From Flavobacteriaceae bacterium (lineage in GTDB: Bacteria > Bacteroidota > Bacteroidia > Flavobacteriales > Flavobacteriaceae), in NCBI GenBank assembly GCA_003443635.1, contig CP031964.1, forward strand, positions 838,321-902,320: a stretch of DNA of 64,000 nt, written 5' to 3'. The notes under the pieces are model-generated. The model saw nothing but the letters and a program-made list of their open reading frames with translations. It was not told the DNA's origin and did not search any database. The position numbers were made by a program, and so were the translations under genes. Below are positions 1-8,689 of this stretch, one piece after another (the first letter of the stretch is position 1; every line of letters starts with the position of its first letter).

Positions 1-323
1 ATACCGCCACCAATAATAAATGTAAAAGCGGTTAGAGTCCATCTATCCATATGTTTCTCTTTAAAAATATAAAAAGTAACCAGACCTAAAACAATTACAG
101 GTAATAAAAGTAATAATAAGATCCTCATCATAGGACTTAAATCACTCCCCATCCCTAGAAAAGCTCCAGTATTCTCTACATTTGTTAAAATAAATGCGTC
201 TCCTATTAATTGAATTTCTTCACGAAAAGTTATAGAACCTCTAACCAAAACTTTAGTAATCTGGTCAATAGCAATATTTATAATAATTAAAATAATAATA
301 TAGGCCGTACGAGACAATTTCAT
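1..323 (-). CDS. lspA: Lipoprotein signal peptidase (signal peptidase II), 3' end outside window
   Basis: This inner-membrane aspartyl protease cleaves the signal peptide of prolipoproteins before the lipidated Cys. About 107 codons are visible, starting at ATG 323-321. A first hydrophobic helix covers residues 8-19. It is followed by the family motif DQITK (20-24), whose Asp lies in the first conserved box, and by NTGAFL (51-56), the conserved N-x-GAF(L/S) box. A second helix lies near residues 70-88. The frame reaches the window edge within FIIGGGI, the start of the next conserved box, so the second catalytic Asp is not visible. The gene starts 14 nt after the fabD stop on the same strand and is probably co-transcribed with it. 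Identification is by motif and size; I am confident. Confidence 0.9.
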   Translation of the reverse strand, partial: MKLSRTAYIIILIIINIAIDQITKVLVRGSITFREEIQLIGDAFILTNVENTGAFLGMGSDLSPMMRILLLLLLPVIVLGLVTFYIFKEKHMDRWTLTAFTFIIGGG

Positions 324-337
324 CTGTATATATGGTG

Positions 338-1219
338 TTATAATGTTGCCGAAGCAACTTCTGCTTCTCTATGTATTTTCTTAACTAAACCTTGTAAAAC
401 TTTCCCAGGACCAAATTCGATAAAATGTGTTGCGCCATCAGCTACCATTTGTTGTACAGATTGGGTCCAACGAACTGGTGCTGTTAATTGAGAAATTAAA
501 TTTGTTTTAATCTCAATTTCATCAACAATAGCACTAGCTGTTACATTTTGATAGATAGGACAATTAGGTCTATTAAATGTTGTTCCTTCAATAGCCGCAG
601 CTAATTCTTCACGAGCAGGTTCCATTAAAGGCGAATGAAATGCACCCCCAACAGGAAGTACTAAGGCACGACGCGCCCCTTCGGTTTTTAAAGCTTCACA
701 TGCGATATTAATAGCATCTATTTCTCCAGAGATGACCAATTGTCCAGGGCAATTATAATTAGCAGCTACGACAACACCTTCAGTTTGCTCACATACTTTT
801 TCTACAATAGTATCATCTAAACCTAAAACAGCTGCCATTGTACTCGGTTGTAATTCGCAAGCTTTTTGCATAGCTAAAGCACGTTGAGAAACTAATTTTA
901 GAGCATCTTCAAAATTTAGAGCACCATTAGCAACTAATGCTGAAAATTCACCAAGTGAATGGCCTGCAACCATATCAGGGTTAAATGTATCGCTTAAAGT
1001 TTTAGCTAGAATTACTGAATGTAAAAAGATAGCGGGCTGTGTAACTTTAGTTTCTTTTAGAGCTTCTGGTGACCCTTCAAACATCACATCTGTGATATGA
1101 AATCCTAAAATGTCATTTGCTTTTTCAAATAGCTCTTGAGCTAAAGGAGAGTTTTCGTATAAATCTAAACCCATTCCAGAAAACTGAGCTCCTTGACCAG
1201 GAAATATATATGCGTTCAT
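338..1219 (-). CDS. fabD: Malonyl-CoA:ACP transacylase (FabD)
   Basis: FabD transfers malonate from CoA to acyl carrier protein, supplying the extender unit for type II fatty acid synthesis in the cytoplasm. At 293 residues it has the normal family length. The oxyanion loop GQGAQ lies at 8-12, the nucleophile Ser88 is in GHSLGE (86-91), and the catalytic His is in GGAFHSPLM near residue 196. The C-terminal FIEFGPGKVLQGLV is the usual family ending. The start codon is the only good Met at the N-terminus and gives MNAYIFPGQG directly. lspA follows 14 nt downstream. No other fab genes are adjacent. Confidence 0.97.
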   Translation of the reverse strand: MNAYIFPGQGAQFSGMGLDLYENSPLAQELFEKANDILGFHITDVMFEGSPEALKETKVTQPAIFLHSVILAKTLSDTFNPDMVAGHSLGEFSALVANGALNFEDALKLVSQRALAMQKACELQPSTMAAVLGLDDTIVEKVCEQTEGVVVAANYNCPGQLVISGEIDAINIACEALKTEGARRALVLPVGGAFHSPLMEPAREELAAAIEGTTFNRPNCPIYQNVTASAIVDEIEIKTNLISQLTAPVRWTQSVQQMVADGATHFIEFGPGKVLQGLVKKIHREAEVASATL

Positions 1220-1241
1220 TTAATTTTGTTTTTTAAAGCTG

Positions 1242-1275
1242 CTAAAATAACAATAATATTAAACTTATAATCCAA
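1242..1275 (-). promoter_or_regulatory. Candidate promoter of fabD-lspA
   Basis: On the minus strand TATTTTAG (1249-1242) is one mismatch from the Bacteroidota -7 box TAnnTTTG and is followed by CAGC. A TTG lies 23 bases upstream (1275-1273). The fabD start would be about 15 nt downstream of the expected transcription start. The upstream element overlaps the end of the preceding gene, so this is a weak call. Confidence 0.35.
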
Positions 1276-2821
1276 TAGTTGCTGCTTTGGCACAACGTTC
1301 ACCATCCATAGCAGCAGAAACAATCCCTCCAGCATAACCACCACCTTCACCACAAGGAAAAAGATTAGTTATTGTCGGGTGTGCTAAATTATCATTCCTG
1401 GGAATATTTACAGGAGATGAAGTTCTGGATTCTACACCTATAATATTGGCTTCAGAAGTATAATACCCTTTCATTTTTTGATCAAATGCTTCAAATCCTT
1501 TTCGTAACCTACTTCCGATTAATTTAGGTAATAAGGAATGTAATGGTGCAGAATTAAGTCCTGGTTGATAAGAAGTAGAATTTAATGTAGTAGATAATTT
1601 CCCTTCTACAAAATCTGTAAGACGTTGTGCAGGCGCTGCCTGACTTCTGCCTCCTGAAGTAAATGCTAAACGCTCTAAATCTTTTTGATACTCTAAGCCT
1701 TTTAAAGCCCCAAAACGTTCATATTTGTATAAATCTTTACTTGAATTAATTTCGACTACAATCCCGGAATTAGCAAATGTGTTATTGCGTTTAGACGGAG
1801 ACATCCCATTAACTACAACTTCACCATTGGCAGTAGCAGCAGGGACTATAAACCCACCAGGGCACATACAAAAAGAATATACACCACGTTCATTAATTTG
1901 TTGAACTAAACTGTATGAAGCAGCAGGAAGTAACTCATCACGTTTCCCGTCACAATGATATTGAATCCGATCTATAATTTCCTGTGGATGTTCTACACGA
2001 ACCCCCATTGCAAATGATTTTGCTTTTATGGCAATATTTTTTTTATGTAATAAATAGTAAATGTCTCTAGCTGAATGCCCTGTTGCTAAAATAACTCTAT
2101 TAACTGACATTTCTTTATCATCTTGAAATTGAAGCGCTTGTATAGTATTGTTTTTTATTACAAAATTTGTGACACGAGTTTCAAAATGAATTTCACCACC
2201 ATATTTTAAAATAGTTTCTCGAATATTCTGAACTACTTTTGGTAGTTTATTCGTTCCAATATGTGGGTGAGCATCTACTAAAATTTGATTAGTAGCTCCA
2301 TGGAATACTAAATTTTCAAAAATACGTCTTACATCACCACGTTTTAAACTACGAGTGTATAATTTACCATCAGAATAAGTACCTGCTCCACCTTCTCCAA
2401 AGCAATAGTTTGAATCTTCGTTTACAAAATGATCTTGATTAATAGCTTTTAAATCACGACGACGATCTTGTACATTTTTACCGCGTTCTAAAACAATTGG
2501 TTTAAAACCTAATTCGATACAGCGAAGTGCTGCGTACATTCCTGCTGGTCCAAAACCGATAATATGAATTGATTTTGCATTAGATATATCTTTATAATTA
2601 AAAATATACTCAGAATCTTGAGGTACGGGTTCTTTTACATAAACGGCGATTTTATAATTTAAAATGATTAATCGTTTTCGCGCATCGATTGATTTACGAA
2701 GTACTTTTATGCCAGTAATATCAGCTTCTTTAATGTTTAAAAACTGTGCTGCCTTTTTTATAAGAATATCGGATTGTGATTCTTCTTTAAGCGTTACACG
2801 AAGCTGAATATCTTTTACCAT
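1265..2821 (-). CDS. NAD(P)/FAD-dependent oxidoreductase (COG2509-type dehydrogenase)
   Basis: This is a probable cytosolic flavoprotein of unknown substrate. The N-terminal 80 residues form a small alpha-beta domain typical of this family. The dinucleotide-binding loop GFGPAG follows at 89-94, then VLERGKNVQDRRRD, which binds the FAD ribose with the Glu after the second strand. GEGGAGTYSDGKL near 142-154 and the C-terminal FPCGEGGGYAGGI are family signatures for FAD contact. The 518-residue length fits COG2509 proteins, which are widespread in Bacteroidota and lack an assigned reaction. The start at 2821 is supported because the divergent upstream region begins immediately after it. fabD lies 46 nt downstream on the same strand. 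Confidence 0.85.
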   Translation of the reverse strand: MVKDIQLRVTLKEESQSDILIKKAAQFLNIKEADITGIKVLRKSIDARKRLIILNYKIAVYVKEPVPQDSEYIFNYKDISNAKSIHIIGFGPAGMYAALRCIELGFKPIVLERGKNVQDRRRDLKAINQDHFVNEDSNYCFGEGGAGTYSDGKLYTRSLKRGDVRRIFENLVFHGATNQILVDAHPHIGTNKLPKVVQNIRETILKYGGEIHFETRVTNFVIKNNTIQALQFQDDKEMSVNRVILATGHSARDIYYLLHKKNIAIKAKSFAMGVRVEHPQEIIDRIQYHCDGKRDELLPAASYSLVQQINERGVYSFCMCPGGFIVPAATANGEVVVNGMSPSKRNNTFANSGIVVEINSSKDLYKYERFGALKGLEYQKDLERLAFTSGGRSQAAPAQRLTDFVEGKLSTTLNSTSYQPGLNSAPLHSLLPKLIGSRLRKGFEAFDQKMKGYYTSEANIIGVESRTSSPVNIPRNDNLAHPTITNLFPCGEGGGYAGGIVSAAMDGERCAKAATIGL

Positions 2822-3013
2822 GCTGCGAAATTAGGAAAATAAAGCTTAGCTTGATAAGTATAAACAAACTTGATTAATTACTTCTTTTATCAGTCATCAC
2901 TTCTCTATAAATACCTTCAAAAACGAAGTATGATATAATTTGTGTTTTTAGAGAGACAGCAAAAAAATTTTATTAAATTTAAGAAAATAAAATAATCCTA
3001 AAGATGATAGCTT

Positions 3014-3409
3014 ATGGAATTTACATTGAAAACAACTATTAAAGCTACTGCTAAGCAAATTTATAAAGCATGGTTAAGTACTCAAGGTCATACAAAAATG
3101 ACAGGAGGTGTAGCTTTTATTTCGGATAAGGTGGGTGATAGTTTTACAGCTTGGGGTGATCACATAAAAGGAAAAAATTTAGTTTTAGAACCATATCATA
3201 AAATTGTTCAATCTTGGAGGGGATCTGATTTCAAAAATACAGATGAAGATTCTCAAATAGAAATTATACTTAATGAAATTGAAGCTGAAACGGAGTTAAC
3301 GTTAAATCATACGAATACGCCAGAAGATAAAGATAGTGAGCATTATGTAGAAGGCTGGAAAAGACATTATTTTGAGCCTATGAAAGCTTATTTTGAATTT
3401 AAGAAGTAA
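3014..3409 (+). CDS. SRPBCC (AHSA1/START-like) domain protein
   Basis: A 131-residue single-domain protein with the helix-grip pattern of the SRPBCC superfamily. It begins MEFTLKTTIKATAKQIYKAW, in which a beta strand precedes the first helix, as in AHSA1-type proteins. The middle contains GDSFTAWGDHIKGKNLVLEP, and the C-terminal helix is WKRHYFEPMKAYFEF. Family members bind hydrophobic ligands or Hsp90-like partners; no specific ligand can be inferred here. It stands alone on plus between two minus-strand genes, 17 nt from the end of the DHFR gene and with no clear terminator in the gap. Confidence 0.8.
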   Translation: MEFTLKTTIKATAKQIYKAWLSTQGHTKMTGGVAFISDKVGDSFTAWGDHIKGKNLVLEPYHKIVQSWRGSDFKNTDEDSQIEIILNEIEAETELTLNHTNTPEDKDSEHYVEGWKRHYFEPMKAYFEFKK

Positions 3410-3426
3410 AGAAAAACTATAATAAA

Positions 3427-4338
3427 TCATCGTTTTTCATAAGTAATAAATGAAAAAGCATGTTTGTGAGTATCGTTTTTTTCGTGAAGTATATTATTAG
3501 TTTCTTTCCAAATGGTACTATCAATTTTTGGAAAAAAAGTATCTGCTTCAAAACTTTCATGCACTCTTGTAAGCTCAATTTTATCTGCTAAAGTCATTGC
3601 TTGTTTATAAATTTCGCCGCCACCAATAATAAAAGGCTGTGAATCATTTTTTGAAGCATTAATTGCATTTTCTAAAGAGTTTACAACAATTACACCTTGA
3701 GGGACAACATAATCAACCTGTCTTGTAATAACTATATGAGTTCGGTTAGGTAAAGGCTTAGGGAAGCTCTCAAAAGTCTTGCGCCCCATAATAATATGGT
3801 GACCATTAGTAAGTAATTTAAACCGTTTTAAATCATCGCTTAAATGCCAAATTAATTGATTGTCTTTTCCAATAGCATCGTTCTCTCCAGCAGCAACAAT
3901 AATAGTAAGGTTTTTCATTTTTTTAGAAACAACTTCTTTATAAACCTCGCTTTTTGCAATATGAACTTCTTCTTTTTCAAATTTGTTTTTAAGTTTTTCT
4001 ATACGAACTTGCTGTAAAGCTACGAGTTTATCAAGTTGTTTTTGTTCCCAATTTTTACCCATAAACTTATGAGTTATAAATACATTACATAAATGGTAAA
4101 TTAAAATAGCCAACCATCCAATAATAGCAAAAACAAACCAGTCGATTTGAAATATTTTTACACTCTTTCCAATGCCTAAAACAAGATTTGCGACTACTAA
4201 AAATAAAGCACCAATTAAAAACACTATAAAATGAATGTATAAGCGTTTTTTTTGCCTGATACGCTGTTGTGCATTTTGGATTAACTCCAATTGCTCTGCA
4301 TCTATTTGTGGTTTTGGTGTATTTTTTTTACCGAACAT
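3427..4338 (-). CDS. folA: Dihydrofolate reductase with N-terminal 2TM membrane domain
   Basis: DHFR reduces dihydrofolate to tetrahydrofolate, regenerating the cofactor oxidised by ThyA, whose gene lies just upstream. Residues 141-303 form a full DHFR: LTIIVAAGENDAIGKDNQLIWHL (active-site loop), DDLKRFK, IIMGRKTFES (NADPH binding) and FIIGGGEIYKQAM. Residues 1-140 carry two membrane helices (about 33-54 and 64-86) with basic flanks, followed by a Lys/Glu-rich linker; this resembles the Bacteroidota 2TM domain. The reading frame is continuous, so a membrane-anchored DHFR is predicted. However, Met141 (ATG at 3918-3916) would give a normal 163-residue soluble DHFR, so internal initiation or a missed separation remains possible. 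Confidence 0.88.
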   Translation of the reverse strand: MFGKKNTPKPQIDAEQLELIQNAQQRIRQKKRLYIHFIVFLIGALFLVVANLVLGIGKSVKIFQIDWFVFAIIGWLAILIYHLCNVFITHKFMGKNWEQKQLDKLVALQQVRIEKLKNKFEKEEVHIAKSEVYKEVVSKKMKNLTIIVAAGENDAIGKDNQLIWHLSDDLKRFKLLTNGHHIIMGRKTFESFPKPLPNRTHIVITRQVDYVVPQGVIVVNSLENAINASKNDSQPFIIGGGEIYKQAMTLADKIELTRVHESFEADTFFPKIDSTIWKETNNILHEKNDTHKHAFSFITYEKR

Positions 4339-4346
4339 AATTATTG

Positions 4347-4829
4347 TTATCTAAAGTTGATTCTTCTATGCTCGATGCTTTGTTGTACTTTTTGCTTCGA
4401 TTTTTGAGTCTCACTAATTTTAAACTTTACAGGAATGAACATAGGAACTTCGACCGCTTCATTATTTATATAACCAGGCTTGACCATTTCAGGAATTAAT
4501 TTAAATATTCTAATGATTTCGTTTTTGATCATTTCATGAGGTATATCTACCTCTATATTTATAACTTTACCTTGCTTATTAATTTTAAATTTAACGTTAT
4601 ATGAATACTCTTTTGCTGGTAATCCTAATGAACTTAAAAACTCTTTCTTTAGGTTACTTGATATATGTTTTGATATTTTAGTTTGAAAACATTTACGTTG
4701 TTTGTAAATATCTTTTTTCTTTTCACAACCAAGGTATATAGGGTAAGTTTCTATAGGATTAATCTTCTGATTATTTTCTTGTGCAAAAGAAATTGTGCTA
4801 AAAATGAATAAGACAAATAAATATTTCAT
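4347..4829 (-). CDS. Secreted TonB C-terminal-like protein
   Basis: A 160-residue protein with a clear signal peptide (MKYLFVLFIFSTISFAQ, cleavage after residue 17). The mature part holds INPIETYPIYLGCEKK and, further on, YSYNVKFKINKQGKVINIEVDI and a VPMFIPVKFKI-type end. These match the beta-alpha-beta arrangement of TonB C-terminal domains. It has no membrane anchor or Pro-rich spacer, so it cannot act as a classic TonB. Proteins of this kind are common in Flavobacteriaceae and have no assigned function. It sits between thyA and the DHFR gene, with 8 and 16 nt gaps, in what looks like one transcript. Confidence 0.7.
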   Translation of the reverse strand: MKYLFVLFIFSTISFAQENNQKINPIETYPIYLGCEKKKDIYKQRKCFQTKISKHISSNLKKEFLSSLGLPAKEYSYNVKFKINKQGKVINIEVDIPHEMIKNEIIRIFKLIPEMVKPGYINNEAVEVPMFIPVKFKISETQKSKQKVQQSIEHRRINFR

Positions 4830-4845
4830 AAAAACCCTATTTAGA

Positions 4846-5670
4846 TTATACAGCTACCACTCCTTTAATATGCGGATGTGGGTTGTAATCTACTAAGGTA
4901 AAATCTTCAAATGTAAAATCAAAAATATTTTTAACTTCAGGATTTAAAATCATTTTTGGTAATGGTCGTGTATCACGAGATAATTGCAATTTTACTTGCT
5001 CAAAATGATTACTATAAATATGAGCATCTCCAAAAGTGTGAATAAATTCACCAACTTCGTAGCCACAAACTTGAGCCATCATCATCGTAAATAAAGCATA
5101 AGATGCAATATTAAAAGGCACTCCTAAAAAGATATCTGCGCTGCGTTGATAAAGCTGGCAAGATAATTTTCCGTTAGCTACATAAAATTGAAAAAACGCA
5201 TGACAAGGAGGTAAAGCTGCTTTTCCGTGAGCTACATTTTCGCTAAACGATTTTGAAGTATCAGGCAAAACCGAAGGATTCCAGGCAGAAACTAGCATTC
5301 TACGACTATTGGGATTGTTTTTAAGCGAATGAATTACTTCCTGTATCTGATCAATCTCGTCACTATTCCAATTGCGCCATTGATGCCCATATACAGGCCC
5401 TAAATCACCATTCTCATCAGCCCATTCATTCCAAATACGAACTCCATTTTCAGTAAGATATTCAATATTTGTATCGCCTTTTAAAAACCAAAGTAGTTCG
5501 TAAATAATAGATTTTAAATGCAATTTTTTAGTGGTCACCATCGGAAACCCTTCACTTAAATCAAATCGCATTTGATGCCCAAACACACTTTTTGTACCTG
5601 TACCTGTACGGTCTCCTTTTTCATTTCCGTTTTCTAAAACGTGTTTTACGAGATCTAAATATTGTTTCAT
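4846..5670 (-). CDS. thyA: Thymidylate synthase
   Basis: ThyA methylates dUMP to dTMP using methylenetetrahydrofolate and produces dihydrofolate for the neighbouring DHFR. I chose the second of two close Met codons ([12 protein letters not shown]) because it matches the usual family start; two more residues are possible with the ATG at 5676. From the chosen start the nucleophile is Cys156 in [29 protein letters not shown] binds dUMP and folate, and the protein ends in the conserved KGVVAV. A short insertion before the catalytic Cys (around [14 protein letters not shown]) matches the longer ThyA subgroup. A hairpin repeat lies just upstream of the start. Confidence 0.97.
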   Translation of the reverse strand: MKQYLDLVKHVLENGNEKGDRTGTGTKSVFGHQMRFDLSEGFPMVTTKKLHLKSIIYELLWFLKGDTNIEYLTENGVRIWNEWADENGDLGPVYGHQWRNWNSDEIDQIQEVIHSLKNNPNSRRMLVSAWNPSVLPDTSKSFSENVAHGKAALPPCHAFFQFYVANGKLSCQLYQRSADIFLGVPFNIASYALFTMMMAQVCGYEVGEFIHTFGDAHIYSNHFEQVKLQLSRDTRPLPKMILNPEVKNIFDFTFEDFTLVDYNPHPHIKGVVAV

Positions 5671-5676
5671 GCTCAC

Positions 5677-5702
5677 TTTCCGCGAAAACGGAAATCTCTT
5701 TA
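5677..5702 (-). repeat. REP-like hairpin, copy 1
   Basis: On the minus strand this reads AGAGATTTCCGTTTTCGCGGAAA, an imperfect inverted repeat (TTTCCG/CGGAAA with a short loop). A close relative lies at 13542-13567 with the same AGAGA lead-in, the same orientation and the same position a few bases before a start codon. This suggests a dispersed small palindromic element rather than a terminator. Confidence 0.6.
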
Positions 5703-5868
5703 AAATTAAACATCTAATTTCTAGGAAATAAAAATATAAAAAACATTATATACAAATTGTAAAAGAGAAAGTTAATATTAAAAGTTATTAACCTAAAGCC
5801 ATTAGTGTAAATAAGAAACTACTTAGCTTGATTTAGAATAAATGACTGTAAGTTAAGAGCGGATAAAC

Positions 5869-6483
5869 TTATCCTCGTTTAGAAATTTCATCCCTTATTC
5901 TTGCTGCAGTTTCGTAATCTTCGTTTGCAACAGCTTTATCTAGCATATCGTGAAGCTCTTCTAAAGATTTCTCTTTAAATGTTTGAATGGATTTACTTTC
6001 CAATTCTTCTGCTAAAACTTCATCAACTAAGATATTGTCTTTTTCAACAGAACTTTCATCTTCAGGATTTACCTTTAAATAAATGCCAGCTTTATCAAGT
6101 ATGTTTTTGTAAGTAAATATTGGTGCTTTAAAGCGTAAAGCTAAAGCAATGGCATCACTTGTACGTGCATCTATAATTTCTTCAGTAGAATCTCGTTCAC
6201 AGATTAAGCTTGAATAAAAAACGCCATCTACAAGCTTATGAATAATAACTTGCTTTATAGTTATATCAAAACGATCAGAAAAATTTTTAAATAAATCGTG
6301 AGTAAGTGGTCTGGGAGGTTTTATTTCTTTTTCTAAAGCAATAGCAATAGATTGGGCTTCAAATGCTCCAATAACGATAGGTAATTTTCGATCACCATCT
6401 ACCTCATTCAGAATCAATGCATAGGCACCATTTTGCGTTTGACTATAAGATATACCTTTTATGTTAAGACGAACTAAACTCAT
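5869..6483 (-). CDS. DUF151 bifunctional nuclease-family protein with C-terminal UVR motif
   Basis: Residues 1-130 form the DUF151 (BFN) domain: VRLNIKGISYSQTQNGAYAL, LPIVIGAFEAQSIAIAL, and SLICERDSTEEIIDARTSDAIALALRFKAPIFT. Some members have RNase and DNase activity. Residues 172-199 (LEELHDMLDKAVANEDYETA and onward) form a UvrB/UvrC interaction motif, suggesting a DNA repair or complex-forming role. In many Flavobacteriaceae this gene follows etfB-etfA and precedes thyA, as here. The 171-nt gap to etfA shows no clear promoter. Family assignment is firm; the actual substrate is not known. Confidence 0.88.
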   Translation of the reverse strand: MSLVRLNIKGISYSQTQNGAYALILNEVDGDRKLPIVIGAFEAQSIAIALEKEIKPPRPLTHDLFKNFSDRFDITIKQVIIHKLVDGVFYSSLICERDSTEEIIDARTSDAIALALRFKAPIFTYKNILDKAGIYLKVNPEDESSVEKDNILVDEVLAEELESKSIQTFKEKSLEELHDMLDKAVANEDYETAARIRDEISKRG

Positions 6484-6654
6484 ATTTATATAGCAAAAAA
6501 CCGTTTAAATTAGGACTTTACCAAACCTATTACCCATTAATTTAAATTTAATATGAATTATTAGATAAAATGATTAATTGGTTAGTTGATTGAATTTTAT
6601 AAATCAGTTAACCTTATCTAAACGATCTTTTGTGATGTTTACAATTTAATAAAT

Positions 6655-7623
6655 TTAAGCGTTTTGTGCTTTAAATTCTTTTAGTTTTTCTATTAATTTA
6701 GGAACTACTTCAAAAGCATCTCCAACTACACCGTAATCTGCAGCTTTAAAGAAAGGTGCTTCAGGATCTGAATTTACGACAACTTTTACTTTAGAAGAGT
6801 TAATTCCTGCTAAATGTTGGATTGCTCCAGAAATTCCAATTGCAATATATAAATTAGATGCTACTGGCTTACCAGTTTGTCCTACGTGTTCACTATGTGG
6901 TCTCCATCCTAAATCTGAAACGGGTTTAGAGCAAGCTGTAGCTGCACCTAAAACTTCTGCTAATTCTTCAACCATTCCCCAGTTTTCAGGGCCTTTTAAT
7001 CCACGTCCACCAGAAACAACAATTTCTGCATCAGCTATTGTTACTTTATCTGTAGCCTTATCTACAGATTGGACGTTAATATTAAAATCGTTATCTCCAA
7101 ATGAAGGAGAAAATGATTCATTAATAGCGCTTGCCGAATTTTCAACTAAACCAAAAGCATTTTTTGATAATCCAATAACTTTTACATCTGAAGTAATCTC
7201 AGTATTGCTAAATGCTTTGTTTGTAAATGTAGTACGCTTTACTGTAAATGGAGCTGTACTTGAAGGTACTTCTACTACGTTTGAAGCAAAACCTGCATTT
7301 AATCCTACAGCTACTAAAGGTGAAAGGTATTTGCTATTTGCACTAGAGCTTAAAATTACCACAGTTGCATTTTCTTGTTGTGCAGCTTGTTGGATGGCAC
7401 TAGCATAAGCTTTTGCGTTAAATCCATCTAACTGTGCATTAGTTGCATTTAAAACTTTATCTACACCGTAGGCTTTTAACTCAGATGAGTCACTCGCATT
7501 TATAGTAATGGCTGTTACTGTTGTATCTAATTGATTAGCTACAGCTTTGGCGTAAGATGCAACTTCAAAAGCTACTTTTTTAAAAGCACCTTGTTCTGAT
7601 TCTGTATATACTAAAACGGACAT
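6655..7623 (-). CDS. etfA: Electron transfer flavoprotein alpha subunit
   Basis: The EtfAB heterodimer accepts electrons from acyl-CoA and related dehydrogenases and passes them to ETF:quinone oxidoreductase. EtfA carries the FAD. The 322-residue sequence begins MSVLVYTESEQGAFKKVAFEV and has the conserved VVSGGRGLKGPENW, then PVSDLGWRPHSEHVGQTGKP and YIAIGISGAIQHLAGI. These C-terminal segments bind FAD. VNSDPEAPFFKAADYGVVGD near the end is also typical. The gene is downstream of etfB, from which it is separated by a 71-nt gap holding a small palindromic repeat. Confidence 0.96.
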   Translation of the reverse strand: MSVLVYTESEQGAFKKVAFEVASYAKAVANQLDTTVTAITINASDSSELKAYGVDKVLNATNAQLDGFNAKAYASAIQQAAQQENATVVILSSSANSKYLSPLVAVGLNAGFASNVVEVPSSTAPFTVKRTTFTNKAFSNTEITSDVKVIGLSKNAFGLVENSASAINESFSPSFGDNDFNINVQSVDKATDKVTIADAEIVVSGGRGLKGPENWGMVEELAEVLGAATACSKPVSDLGWRPHSEHVGQTGKPVASNLYIAIGISGAIQHLAGINSSKVKVVVNSDPEAPFFKAADYGVVGDAFEVVPKLIEKLKEFKAQNA

Positions 7624-7635
7624 ATTTTTTTATTT

Positions 7636-7657
7636 GTCACCCTGAATTTAATTCAGG
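7636..7657. repeat. REP-like palindrome between etfB and etfA
   Basis: GTCAC is followed by CCTGAATTTAATTCAGG (7641-7657), an 8-bp perfect inverted repeat around one base. The layout (GTCA, then a CCTGA.../...TCAGG palindrome, then ACTT) resembles dispersed repeats that I recall from Bacteroidota intergenic regions. There is no T-run, so a terminator is unlikely. Confidence 0.5.
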
Positions 7658-7694
7658 ACTTGTTTGATTTTATTTGTATTTTTTTGATTTTAAA

Positions 7695-8441
7695 TTAGAT
7701 GACTTTAGCTTCATTATGAAGTAAACTCACTAATTCATCTATATTATCTGCATCTACAAGCTTAACAGAACCTTTTTCTGCAGGTTTTTGAAAGGTAACA
7801 TCTTTAGTTTGGGCTTCTCCTGAAGTTGGTTCAACTACAGTTAATGGTTTTTTACGAGCCATCATAATTCCTCTCATATTAGGAATACGTAAATCACTTT
7901 CTTCAACCAAACCTTTTTGCCCTCCAATAATTAAAGGTAAACTTGTAGTTACAGTTTCTTTACCACCGTCAATCTCTCTAGTTGCAGTAGCATTTGTACC
8001 ATCTACCTCTAAATTAATACAAGTATTAACAAAATTAGCACCTGTTAACCCAGCAATCATTCCAGGTACCATTCCGCCATTATAATCTATAGATTCACGA
8101 CCAGCAATTACTAAATCGTAACCACCGTTTTCGATAACACTGGCTAATTGCTTTGCTACAAAAATACCATCTGTAGCGATTGCATTAACACGAATTGCAG
8201 AATCAGCACCAATAGCTAAAGCTTTTCTTAAAGTAGGCTCAGTTTCTGGCCCTCCAACATTTACGACATCTACTGATGCTCCTTGCTTCTCTTTAAACCA
8301 CATTGCTCTTGTTAATCCAAATTCATCATTAGGATTTATTACAAATTGCACACCATTGGTGTCAAATTTTGTATCGCCTTCAGTAAAATTAATCTTTGAA
8401 GTCGTATCAGGAACATGACTTATGCACACTAATATTTTCAT
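7695..8441 (-). CDS. etfB: Electron transfer flavoprotein beta subunit
   Basis: This is the smaller subunit of the ETF dimer, binding structural AMP and docking the partner dehydrogenases. The 248-residue length is normal. It starts MKILVCISHVPDTTSKI, has VINPNDEFGLTRAMWFKE, then DLVIAGRESIDYNGGMVPGM. The recognition loop region is LPLIIGGQKGLVEESDLRIPNMRGIMMARKKP. It is the first gene of the etfBA unit; a good promoter lies about 110 nt upstream. Confidence 0.96.
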   Translation of the reverse strand: MKILVCISHVPDTTSKINFTEGDTKFDTNGVQFVINPNDEFGLTRAMWFKEKQGASVDVVNVGGPETEPTLRKALAIGADSAIRVNAIATDGIFVAKQLASVIENGGYDLVIAGRESIDYNGGMVPGMIAGLTGANFVNTCINLEVDGTNATATREIDGGKETVTTSLPLIIGGQKGLVEESDLRIPNMRGIMMARKKPLTVVEPTSGEAQTKDVTFQKPAEKGSVKLVDADNIDELVSLLHNEAKVI

Positions 8442-8549
8442 CTATTTTAAAATTTTATATAGTTTATGTTTAGACGTAATTGCCATTACAAAATAACCTT
8501 TAAGGAAAGTCATAATTTTAATTTCGTAAAACATTGTTTTTTAAGGCTG

Positions 8550-8557
8550 CAAAGGTA
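8550..8557 (-). promoter_or_regulatory. Promoter -7 box of the etfBA operon
   Basis: On the minus strand TACCTTTG is an exact match to TAnnTTTG and is followed by CAGCC, the commonest Bacteroidota context. I see no convincing -33 TTTG at the right spacing. Expected transcription start is near 8543, leaving a leader of about 100 nt. Confidence 0.6.
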
Positions 8558-8611
8558 CATAAAATTCCAAATATTTGCTATGCGTGCATAATAAATATTT
8601 TTAAGAAATAG

Positions 8612-8646
8612 TTTCGAGAATAGTAATACAATAATTACTATTTTTG
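8612..8646 (+). promoter_or_regulatory. Promoter of pdhB
   Basis: TATTTTTG (8639-8646) matches TAnnTTTG. TTTC (8612-8615), one mismatch from TTTG, lies 23 bases upstream. The predicted start of transcription is about 37 nt before the pdhB ATG. Confidence 0.5.
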
Positions 8647-8689
8647 CTCTCTATTGTATATAAAACATTATTTATAAAAAATAAATTAA

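Noticed and set aside
2826..2833. TAATTTCG next to the FAD oxidoreductase start as a leaderless promoter
   Set aside because: One mismatch and no -33 element at the correct distance; it could be chance in AT-rich DNA.
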